This document shows positions 7,245 to 14,087 of a stretch of DNA of 20,108 nucleotides, piece by piece. The translations under genes were made by a program, and so were the position numbers. Where the stretch lies: NCBI GenBank assembly GCA_038849025.1, contig JAWCNE010000029.1, positions 1 to 20,108 of the forward strand, given 5' to 3'. Source of the DNA: WUQU01 sp038849025. Lineage in GTDB: Archaea > Thermoproteota > Bathyarchaeia > Bathyarchaeales > Bathycorpusculaceae. How positions within the stretch are numbered: the stretch's first letter is position 1; each line of letters starts with the position of its first letter. The notes beneath the pieces are model-generated. The model worked only from the letters and a program-made list of their open reading frames with translations. It was not told where the DNA came from and did not search any database.

Positions 7245-7793
7245 ATGTCAAAAAAAGCTCCATCAAAGGATGATGCTTTAGAAGCCTTAGATTTTATAAT
7301 AAATGTTTTAAGGGAGCATGAGAAGGATTTAGACCGCCTTATTCATGAGTTGGGCAAAATAACTGAAAGACTTGGGGAGACCGGCGAATTAAGCGGCAAA
7401 ATAGAAAATGTTGAGGAGAGACTTACCAATTTACAAAGTGAAATATCTAATTTAATTTCTTATCTGTCAACTTCCCATGAGGAATCTAAAACGCCAGCGC
7501 AAACGGTGCAAGCGCTGAAGGCTCAAGCACCCGTTGAAATACGGGGTCCCCCGGTCATTTTGCGTTGTAAACAGTGGGAGGACTTTCAAACCCTAGCTCA
7601 TCAAGCGCAAACATTATCTTTCCTGTATAAGGAAACTGAGAAAACTTTTCAGGCTGATGCTCTTAAGAACAATCAGATTATAACTTATAGCGGAGAGCTT
7701 CCGAAACAGACGGCTCTTCTGAAGATATGGCTTTCTAAGCAGTTGGATGTTCCTGAAAATAAAATCCTTGAAGGCATTTTGGCTATCGGGTAG
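7245..7793 (+). CDS. Coiled-coil protein of unknown function
   Basis: I do not recognise this protein. It has 182 residues, no signal peptide and no membrane segment. Residues about 8-80 are charged with regular hydrophobic spacing (LDFIINVLREHEKDLDRL, then KIENVEERLTNLQSEISNL), typical of a coiled coil that would form dimers or trimers. A Pro/Ala/Gln-rich linker follows at about 83-100, then a compact domain of about 80 residues (from PPVILRCKQW to LEGILAIG) with mixed helix and strand character and a single cysteine. An oligomerising stalk plus a small C-terminal domain suggests a scaffold or binding protein. It has its own strong TATA box and stands apart from cobZ, so it is probably a single-gene unit. 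Coding is supported by the promoter, its length and an ordinary protein composition. Confidence 0.75.
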   Translation: MSKKAPSKDDALEALDFIINVLREHEKDLDRLIHELGKITERLGETGELSGKIENVEERLTNLQSEISNLISYLSTSHEESKTPAQTVQALKAQAPVEIRGPPVILRCKQWEDFQTLAHQAQTLSFLYKETEKTFQADALKNNQIITYSGELPKQTALLKIWLSKQLDVPENKILEGILAIG

Positions 7794-7835
7794 GTTCTGC
7801 TGAAAGTTTGTATATTTGTGTTATTCAGTAATGCT

Positions 7836-7858
7836 TTTATACGAGGCATGTATATTAA
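7836..7858 (+). promoter_or_regulatory. Candidate TATA elements upstream of the structured RNA region
   Basis: TTTATA at about 7836-7841 and TGTATATTAAG at about 7847-7857 are two A/T boxes that could start transcription near 7862 or 7878, just before the hairpin at 7891. They are consistent with an independent RNA or a long leader for the small ORF that follows; which box is used is unknown. Confidence 0.35.
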
Positions 7859-7890
7859 GTCTTACGATGCAGTATGGGGCTGAGGTTGAA

Positions 7891-7977
7891 GGCTGAACCA
7901 AAGCAGCCAAAAATTTGTTTTCCGTTTTCGAAGCCTTCTCCTTTCTCCTCGATGACGGAATGGCTGCTTGGTTAGCC
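7891..7977 (+). ncRNA. Candidate structured RNA (87-nt bulged hairpin)
   Basis: The arms pair over a long distance. GGCT (7891-7894) pairs with AGCC (7974-7977), AACC with GGTT, and AAGCAGCCA with TGGCTGCTT, giving 17 bp with two single-base bulges. Past a 10-nt one-sided internal loop, TTCCGT pairs with ACGGAA for 6 more bp, closing a pyrimidine-rich loop that contains a TCGAAG and a GATGA. A candidate TATA box lies 33-50 nt upstream, and an A-rich ACA-containing tail follows. It could be a free small RNA or a leader element for the 48-aa ORF and cysS. It matches no RNA family I can name: the lower stem is too long for a standard H/ACA guide, and C/D boxes are not in order. The pairing is read directly; expression is inferred. 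Confidence 0.45.
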
Positions 7978-8030
7978 AAAAAACAATGAAAGCCCTAAAA
8001 ACACCCACAAAACATCAGAGGAAGACGAAA

Positions 8031-8177
8031 ATGAACGAAAGCCGAAGTCGCTTGGAAAGACTGCATGAAGAGTTTGCAAAGTTTGAAAGGACAATGGAGG
8101 AACTGCACTTTCTCAAGCTTGTTGCCCAAGACCTCAGAAGCTTTAGGAAAATGATAAGGCTTAGAAAATACGATTAA
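8031..8177 (+). CDS. Small basic helical protein, 48 aa, unknown
   Basis: Not recognised. From ATG 8031 the product is 48 residues, strongly charged, and predicted to be one or two long helices (SRLERLHEEFAKFERTMEEL, then an Arg/Lys-rich tail). AGAGGA at 8017-8022, 8 nt before the ATG, supports this start. A longer frame from ATG 7986 or TTG 7968 would add a Lys/Thr-rich leader with no ribosome site and would run into the hairpin region. The ORF ends 52 nt before the cysS ATG, with a separate TATA-like box between. Small basic helical proteins can bind nucleic acid or act as subunits; nothing here decides. It may not be translated. Confidence 0.45.
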   Translation: MNESRSRLERLHEEFAKFERTMEELHFLKLVAQDLRSFRKMIRLRKYD

Positions 8178-8190
8178 CGCTGAAGTAAAG

Positions 8191-8200
8191 CCTTTAAATA
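8191..8200 (+). promoter_or_regulatory. TATA box for cysS
   Basis: CTTTAAATA at 8192-8200 is centred about 34 nt before ATG 8230. The predicted transcription start near 8221 lies after TTG 8218, which argues for ATG 8230 as the true cysS start with a leader of about 8 nt. Confidence 0.45.
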
Positions 8201-8229
8201 ATTCTGCCATTATCCTTTTGGCGAGAACA

Positions 8230-9654
8230 ATGGAAACACTGCAGGAGAACATTTTCTTTTTTAATACTTTGACGCGGAAGAAGGAAAAGTTTGCTCCTTT
8301 GGAGAGGGGAAAAGTTAGAATTTACACGTGCGGACCCACGGTTTACGATTTCGCCCATATAGGGAATTTTAGAACTTTTATCTTTCAAGATTTGCTGCGG
8401 AGATGGCTTGAATATCGTGGGTTTAAGGTTACTCAAGTTATGAACATAACTGATGTGGATGACAAGACTATAAGAGGGGCTAGAAAGCAAGGGGTTTCGC
8501 TTAGGCAGTATACTGACTATTATATGAAGGCGTTTTTCGAAGACATAGAGGCTTTAAACCTAGAGAAGGCTGAATACTATCCGCGGGCAACGGAGCATAT
8601 TCCAGAAATGGTTTCTTTAATTAAGAGGCTATTGGAGAAGGGTTACGCCTATAAGGGCGACGATGGCTCCATCTACTATGACATTTCAAGGTTTAAAGAG
8701 TACGGAAAGCTTTCAAAGCTGAAGATTGAGGAGTTGAAGCCCGGTGCTAGGGTGAAGGTTGACGAGTATGGCAAGGAGGAAGCCCGAGACTTTGCCCTTT
8801 GGAAAGCTTGGGAGGCTAAAGATGGCGATGTTTTCTGGGAAACAGAAATTGGCAAAGGCCGGCCTGGCTGGCACATTGAATGTTCAACTATGGCTATGAA
8901 GTATCTAGGTGAAACCATAGATATTCACAGCGGCGGCGTTGACTTAATCTTCCCCCATCATGAGAACGAGATTGCGCAAAGTGAAGCGGCGACTGGCAAG
9001 GAGTTCGCCCGTTATTGGCTTCACTCTGAGCATCTGCTTGTTGAAGGCAAGCGCATGGCCAAAAGCCTAGGCAACTTTTACACGTTGAGGGATTTAATGG
9101 CCAAGGGATATGACCCGGTGGCTATACGCTTTTTGCTTATGGCAACCCATTATAGGCAGCAGTTAAACTTCACTTTTGAAGGGCTGGAGGCTGCGAAAAA
9201 CGCCGTTGACCGCCTAAAAACTTTTGTTCGCAGACTTTTGGAGGCTGACGGCAAGGAATGCGGAGAAAAAATAAAACGTTTGATGGCCGAAGTGCAAAAA
9301 CGTTTCGGAGAAGCCATGGACGACGACTTAAACATAAACGTGGCTTTGGCTGTCTTATTCGACTTTGTCCGCGAAGTGAACAGGCTTATGGATGAAAACA
9401 TGCTGAGCAAGAATGAGGCTGAAGAGGTTTACGCATTGATGATGCGTTTGGACAAGGTTTTAGGCGTGATAGGCGAAGTTAAAGTTGAAGAGAAACCGCC
9501 AAAAGAAGCTGAAGAACTTATCCGCAGAAGAGAAGAGGCGAGAAAAGCCAAAGATTGGAAAACAGCTGACAAAATCAGGGAACAACTCAAAGCCATGGGC
9601 ATAATAATTGAGGACACGCCGCAAGGAGTAAAATGGCGAATAGAAAAACGTTAG
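8230..9654 (+). CDS. cysS: Cysteinyl-tRNA synthetase
   Basis: Class I aminoacyl-tRNA synthetase charging tRNA-Cys in the cytosol. It has 474 residues from ATG 8230, the family length. FNTLTRKKEKF opens the protein; YTCGPTVYDFAHIGNFRTF carries zinc ligand C34 and the HIGN signature at 43-46. GWHIECSTMAMKYLG and FPHHENEIAQSEA supply the remaining Cys/His zinc ligands, and RMAKS at 275-279 is the KMSKS loop in variant form. A helical tRNA-binding region and the EEARKAKDWKTADKIREQL segment complete the enzyme. TTG 8218 would add four residues but lies before the predicted transcript start. Third codon positions change from mostly G/T early to mostly A/C late. Having CysRS means this organism need not depend on the SepRS/SepCysS route. 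Confidence 0.97.
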   Translation: METLQENIFFFNTLTRKKEKFAPLERGKVRIYTCGPTVYDFAHIGNFRTFIFQDLLRRWLEYRGFKVTQVMNITDVDDKTIRGARKQGVSLRQYTDYYMKAFFEDIEALNLEKAEYYPRATEHIPEMVSLIKRLLEKGYAYKGDDGSIYYDISRFKEYGKLSKLKIEELKPGARVKVDEYGKEEARDFALWKAWEAKDGDVFWETEIGKGRPGWHIECSTMAMKYLGETIDIHSGGVDLIFPHHENEIAQSEAATGKEFARYWLHSEHLLVEGKRMAKSLGNFYTLRDLMAKGYDPVAIRFLLMATHYRQQLNFTFEGLEAAKNAVDRLKTFVRRLLEADGKECGEKIKRLMAEVQKRFGEAMDDDLNINVALAVLFDFVREVNRLMDENMLSKNEAEEVYALMMRLDKVLGVIGEVKVEEKPPKEAEELIRRREEARKAKDWKTADKIREQLKAMGIIIEDTPQGVKWRIEKR

Positions 9655-9768
9655 CGGGACAGTGCTGGTTTTCACGCTTAGCTTTTGTAGAAATTGTTAT
9701 TAAGCGCAGTTGACCGTTGTGTTTGTTGTTCATAAGCCTGGCTCGATAAGATGAGGTCAAAATAATGG

Positions 9769-12700
9769 ATGATGAGAAGGGTGAAAAGTCAAAACACGGA
9801 GTTTTCAAATGTTGGCGGCGCTTCGAGCTCGGCTTTGCCAAGTGCTGAAGAGTCTTTAAGCTTGCCTATTGACGAGCTTTTGTCTCGTTTGGGCTCTTCT
9901 TTATCTGGGCTTTCTTCTGAAGAGAGTGAGAAGCGTTTAGAGATTTATGGCTATAATGAGCTTGCAAGGAGGAAGAAAAGAGCCGCCATAGTTGATTTTC
10001 TTTCCCATTTTCGAAGCCCTCTTGTAATTATACTTTTGATAGCTGGTTTAATTTCAGGCTTTCTTGGAGAAATTGTGAATGTTGTAATCATATTTTCTAT
10101 AGTGTTTTTAAGCATAATTCTCGACTTTCACCAGGAGTCCAAAGCTGAGAAAGCCGTTGAAATGCTGAAGGAAAGAGTGACGACCACTGCAACAGTGCTA
10201 AGAGATGGCGTTAAACGTGAAGTAAAGCTTTCCGAGATAGTTCCAGGCGACATAATATATTTGTCAGCTGGCGACATAGTGCCTGCGGATGCAAGAATAA
10301 TCAGCGCAAAGGACTTGTTCGTGAACCAGTCTGCATTGACAGGCGAATCTTTTCCTGCTGAGAAAACGGCTGCACCGCCGAAATCCAAGGAGGCTTCCAT
10401 CACTGAATGGACTAATTATCTTTTTATGGGAACATCGGTTGTAAGCGGAACCGCAACCGCTGTGGTTGTGAAGACTGGAAGCCTTACTGAATATGGGAAA
10501 ATCGCGAAGAGACTTGTTGTTAGGGAGACTGAAACGGAATTTGAAAGAGGGATTAAAGGTTTCGGCTTTCTGATTATGCAAATAACTTTTCTGCTTGTGC
10601 TGTTTGTTTTTTTCATAAACGCGCTTTACAAACGTGGTGTGCTTGAGTCGCTTCTTTTCGCTGTGGCTTTAGCCGTCGGCCTGACCCCGGAGCTTTTGCC
10701 CATGATAATTACTGTAAACCTTTCTAAGGGTGCCCTTGCCATGTCTAAGAAAGGCGTGATTGTGAAGCGTTTGGCCTCCATACAAAACTTCGGAAGCATG
10801 GATGTTTTATGCACCGATAAGACGGGAACGCTTACAGAAAATAGGATAAAACTTGTGCTTCACGTAAATATTGATGGAGAAGACGACGAGAAGGTGCTTT
10901 TATACTCCTACTTAAATAGCTATTACCAAACTGGTTTGAAAAGCCCCCTCGACGAGGCGATATTAGGGTATAAATATATCGATGTAGGGGATTATCGTAA
11001 GGTAGATGAGGTCCCTTTTGACTTTTTGCGTAAGCGCCTTTCCATTGTTGTTGAACATGAAAATCAGCGATTTATGATTACCAAAGGGGCTCCTGAAGAG
11101 GTTGCTAAAATCTGTTCCTACTATGAAATTGGAGATGTTATCGCCGACTTAACTGATGAAGTGCGCAGAAAAATTGAACACAAATATCTAGAATTAAGCG
11201 CTGAGGATTTCAGAGTTCTGGGAGTAGCCTACAGGAGAATAAGGGAAGATAAACCCGTTTATGCTGCTGGCGACGAAAAAGAAATGGTATTTTTGGGTTT
11301 CGTAGCCTTCCTAGATCCGCCTAAGGAAACCGCAAGAAATTCGCTGCAGCTTCTTAGCAAGGCTGGCGTTGAAGTGAAAGTTTTGACAGGTGATAATGAA
11401 CTGGTGACGAGAAAAGTTTGCGAGCATCTTGGCTTCGAAATTAAAGGAATAGTTTTGGGAAGCGAATTAGCTCAAATACACGATGACGCCCTTGCAAGGG
11501 TTGTGGAAGAGGCAAATGTTTTCTGCAGAGTGACGCCTGCCCAAAAAGATAGAATAATACATGCTTTAAGGAACAATGGGCATGTTGTAGGTTTTCTAGG
11601 CGATGGAATTAATGATGCGCCTTCTTTGAAAAGTGCAGATGTTGGAATATCTGTGGATAACGCTGTTGATGTTGCAAAAGAGTCTGCTGACATTATCCTT
11701 TTACAGAATGACTTGACAGTGCTTCACGACGGAGTCTTGGAAGGCAGAAAAACTTTTGGCAACACTATGAAATATATTATGATGGGAACAAGCTCCAATT
11801 TTGGCAATATGTTCAGCGTGGCTGGAGCATCCCTTTTCCTACCTTTCTTGCCCATGCTTCCAACACAAATCCTTCTAAACAATTTGCTATACGATTTTTC
11901 CCAGTCTACAATACCTACAGACAATGTTGACCAAGAATACATTGAAAAACCGAAAAGGTGGGATATATCCTTCATAAGAAGGTTCATGGTGTTCCTTGGG
12001 CCAATAAGCTCGATTTTCGACTTCCTCACTTTTTTTATAATGTTTACATTTTTTAATGCCACTGAACCCTTGTTTCAAACTGCATGGTTCATTGAATCCC
12101 TCTCCACCCAGACATTAGTCATATTCGTTATAAGAACTAAAAAGTCGCCTTTCTACAAAAGCAAACCTAGCAAGCTTCTACTTTTTAGCAGCATAGCCAT
12201 AGTCGCATTCGCATTAATATTACCTTCCACGCCTTTAGGAACACTCTTCAAGTTCGTTGCACCTCCCTACGCGTTTTTCCTGGTTTTAGCAGGGTTGATT
12301 GGCAGCTATTTAGTGCTTGTGGAAGTTGTCAAAAGATGGTTTTATAAGAGATACGCTTACCGTCTTGAGCAGGTTCTGATACCTCCGAGAAAAATCGGCG
12401 TGTATTTAAGCAAAACTGCAAGGCTTATTCAGAACATGATTGCAGTAATATGCCTACGTTTTGAAAGCGAAATTTCAATCGACTCCCTAATAGAAGATTT
12501 AAGGAACAGTCTGGACTATCGCTTAGAAGCAGAGCAAGTTTTCCACAACTTAAACCATTTACGGCGAGGAGGACTCGTCACCATTAATTGGCGTGAAAAA
12601 ACTGTGAAACGTGAAAAGGCAATAAAAAATTATGTGCTAAAGCATGTGACCAGCGATTTGTGGCCTAAAATATTCGATGATTGGCGCAGAATCAGCAAGT

Positions 12701-12777
12701 ATATTCGAGTCAAATATGGAAAAGTAAATGAAGAGTTTCAAGAACTTTTAGAACGAGAAATTTATTTACGAGCATAA
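9769..12777 (+). CDS. Mg2+-type P-type ATPase (MgtA-like, P3B) with extra C-terminal domain
   Basis: Membrane cation pump, most like bacterial Mg2+ importers of the P3B class. From ATG 9769 it has 1002 residues, about 100 more than E. coli MgtA. Key sites: TGES at 191-194 (actuator), GLTPELLPMI in the fourth span with PELLP at 307-311, the phosphorylated aspartate D350 in DKTGTLTENR, KGAPEEV in the nucleotide domain, VLTGDN, and GDGINDAP from 611. The run IVKRLASIQNFGSMDVLCTDKTGT is the MgtA-type signature. About 137 residues after the last span (from about 866) form a charged soluble domain absent from ordinary MgtA. The start is uncertain: an out-of-frame ATG at 9765 sits closer to the GAGGT site at 9753-9757. 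Mg2+ as the ion is inferred from the subfamily. Confidence 0.9.
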   Translation: MMRRVKSQNTEFSNVGGASSSALPSAEESLSLPIDELLSRLGSSLSGLSSEESEKRLEIYGYNELARRKKRAAIVDFLSHFRSPLVIILLIAGLISGFLGEIVNVVIIFSIVFLSIILDFHQESKAEKAVEMLKERVTTTATVLRDGVKREVKLSEIVPGDIIYLSAGDIVPADARIISAKDLFVNQSALTGESFPAEKTAAPPKSKEASITEWTNYLFMGTSVVSGTATAVVVKTGSLTEYGKIAKRLVVRETETEFERGIKGFGFLIMQITFLLVLFVFFINALYKRGVLESLLFAVALAVGLTPELLPMIITVNLSKGALAMSKKGVIVKRLASIQNFGSMDVLCTDKTGTLTENRIKLVLHVNIDGEDDEKVLLYSYLNSYYQTGLKSPLDEAILGYKYIDVGDYRKVDEVPFDFLRKRLSIVVEHENQRFMITKGAPEEVAKICSYYEIGDVIADLTDEVRRKIEHKYLELSAEDFRVLGVAYRRIREDKPVYAAGDEKEMVFLGFVAFLDPPKETARNSLQLLSKAGVEVKVLTGDNELVTRKVCEHLGFEIKGIVLGSELAQIHDDALARVVEEANVFCRVTPAQKDRIIHALRNNGHVVGFLGDGINDAPSLKSADVGISVDNAVDVAKESADIILLQNDLTVLHDGVLEGRKTFGNTMKYIMMGTSSNFGNMFSVAGASLFLPFLPMLPTQILLNNLLYDFSQSTIPTDNVDQEYIEKPKRWDISFIRRFMVFLGPISSIFDFLTFFIMFTFFNATEPLFQTAWFIESLSTQTLVIFVIRTKKSPFYKSKPSKLLLFSSIAIVAFALILPSTPLGTLFKFVAPPYAFFLVLAGLIGSYLVLVEVVKRWFYKRYAYRLEQVLIPPRKIGVYLSKTARLIQNMIAVICLRFESEISIDSLIEDLRNSLDYRLEAEQVFHNLNHLRRGGLVTINWREKTVKREKAIKNYVLKHVTSDLWPKIFDDWRRISKYIRVKYGKVNEEFQELLEREIYLRA

Positions 12778-12793
12778 CGAACATGTGTTGACA

Positions 12794-12819
12794 CGAAAGG
12801 CAAAACTTAAAGCCTTGCG
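12794..12819 (+). terminator. Small hairpin after the P-type ATPase gene
   Basis: CGAAAGGC (12794-12801) pairs with GCCTTGCG (12812-12819) over 8 positions with one A/G mismatch, around a 10-nt A/T-rich loop. It starts 17 nt after the stop codon. No U-run follows. It may be a 3'-end element or chance. Confidence 0.22.
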
Positions 12820-12872
12820 GTAAGACAAAAATAAGGGCTGAAACATAGCATACCAATGGGTTTTGGAGAAAG

Positions 12873-14003
12873 ATGCAGAGGACTGGTGTGGCGAGGCTTC
12901 CGCTTCATTATGGCAAGGCGCCTAAATGGCTAGTTGTCCGCATGCAAAAACTCGCCAAAGAAATTGTGACAATAATTGTTGACGAGTACGGAAGCGGCGA
13001 GTTCCTAAAACGCCTTTCAGACCCGTTTTGGTTTCAGGCTTTAGGCTGTGTTTTGGGGTATGACTGGCACTCTTCAGGCGTGACAACGGTTGTTACCGGA
13101 GTTTTGAAACAAGCAATAGTTCCAAAGGAACATGGCATAGCCGTATGCGGCGGAAAAGGCAAAGTTTCAAGGCAGACACCCCTAGAAATTGTGCGTTTAG
13201 GCGAAGAGTTCGGGTTTTCAGACGCTAAAATCGAGAGTCTTCGTTACGCAAGCAAAATGAGCGCCAAGGTTGATAATACGGCTATTCAGGCTGGTTATCA
13301 GCTTTATCATCATGCCTTCTTTGTTGATGAAAAGGGAAAATGGACAGTAATTCAGCAAGGGATGTGTCTTAAAGATCGCACGGCGCGGCGTTACCATTGG
13401 CTTTCAGAAAACGTCAAAAACTTCGTGGTAGAGCCTCACAATGCTATAGTGGGCGAGGCAAAACGGGAAATAGCCTTAGACATGACCGCCCGAGAAAGCG
13501 AAGGATGCAGAAAAGTCTCCGTGGACTTGGCATGCGAACCACCTAAAAAAGTTATGCGATTAATCATGTCCCTTAGACCAGCCTATCAGAAGTCCCTTGA
13601 AGATTGGCTTCCGAAAACAGCCCAAACCCAATGGAAAGAGTATCCCATAGACGTTTTATCCATGCCTGCGAACATAAACTGGAAAGCCCTACAGCATGTT
13701 TACGAGTTTAAACCTAAAAACTATGAGGAACTACTTGGCTTCAAAGGAGTTGGCGCAGCCACAGTTAGAGGCTTAGCCCTAATCGCAGAGCTTATTTACG
13801 GAGAAAAGCCAAGCTGGAAAGACCCTGTTAAATATTCTTTTGCTTACGGCGGAAAAGACGGCGTTCCCTATCCAGTGGACAAAAAAGCCATGGACGAATC
13901 TATACAAATACTAAAAAAAGCCGTGGAAGACGCCAAAGTAGGCGATACAGAAAAGCTGAAAGCATTAAACAGGCTTAGGGTTCTTATTCCGCCAATATAC
14001 TGA
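12873..14003 (+). CDS. DUF763 family protein
   Basis: Conserved, mostly archaeal protein of unknown function. The opening RTGVARLPLHYGKAPKWLV and the later CGGKGKVSRQTP and YQLYHHAFFVDEKGKWTVIQQGM segments fit DUF763 as I know it. The length of 376 residues is typical and there is no membrane segment. Near the C-terminus, ELLGFKGVGAATVRGLALIAEL resembles a helix-hairpin-helix (GVGAATVRGLA), a motif that often contacts DNA backbone, so a DNA-related role is possible. The start ATG 12873 has GGAG at 12865-12868 just before it. It lies 95 nt after the ATPase gene with no clear operon link. Third codon positions shift from G/T-ending at the start to A/C-ending later. No catalytic residues can be assigned. 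Confidence 0.88.
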   Translation: MQRTGVARLPLHYGKAPKWLVVRMQKLAKEIVTIIVDEYGSGEFLKRLSDPFWFQALGCVLGYDWHSSGVTTVVTGVLKQAIVPKEHGIAVCGGKGKVSRQTPLEIVRLGEEFGFSDAKIESLRYASKMSAKVDNTAIQAGYQLYHHAFFVDEKGKWTVIQQGMCLKDRTARRYHWLSENVKNFVVEPHNAIVGEAKREIALDMTARESEGCRKVSVDLACEPPKKVMRLIMSLRPAYQKSLEDWLPKTAQTQWKEYPIDVLSMPANINWKALQHVYEFKPKNYEELLGFKGVGAATVRGLALIAELIYGEKPSWKDPVKYSFAYGGKDGVPYPVDKKAMDESIQILKKAVEDAKVGDTEKLKALNRLRVLIPPIY

Positions 14004-14036
14004 TGAAAGGCTAGTTTCAGCCATATTGACTAGATA

Positions 14037-14045
14037 GGTTTATAT
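14037..14045 (+). promoter_or_regulatory. TATA box for the cation antiporter gene
   Basis: GGTTTATAT around 14037-14045 fits an archaeal TATA box. A start near 14068 would give a leader of about 20 nt that includes AAGGA at 14078-14082, 5 nt before ATG 14088. Confidence 0.45.
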
Positions 14046-14087
14046 GGTGGTTTTTGAAGTTGCTTTAGAAAATGACAAGGAATAGCT

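Noticed and set aside
7920..7935. TTTTCGAAGCC in the cysS upstream gap as part of a tRNA
   Set aside because: No 7-bp acceptor stem or anticodon arm fits; the bases are better explained as the loop of the long hairpin.
7891..7985. H/ACA guide RNA (hairpin followed by ACA at 7983-7985)
   Set aside because: The ACA placement is tempting, but the paired lower stem is about 17 bp and the internal loop is one-sided, so the ACA-to-pocket distance and two-sided guide pocket do not fit. C/D boxes are also not in the right order.
7968..8030. Longer N-terminus for the small ORF, from TTG 7968 or ATG 7986
   Set aside because: These starts overlap or abut the hairpin, have no ribosome site and add a Lys/Thr-rich stretch unlike the rest; ATG 8031 has AGAGGA at the right distance.
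8218..8229. TTG 8218 as the cysS start
   Set aside because: The TATA box at 8192-8200 predicts transcription from about 8221, after this codon; ATG 8230 fits the family start.
9655..9768. Mg2+ riboswitch before the P-type ATPase gene
   Set aside because: The gap is only 114 nt, known M-box elements are bacterial, and no extended set of helices could be drawn.
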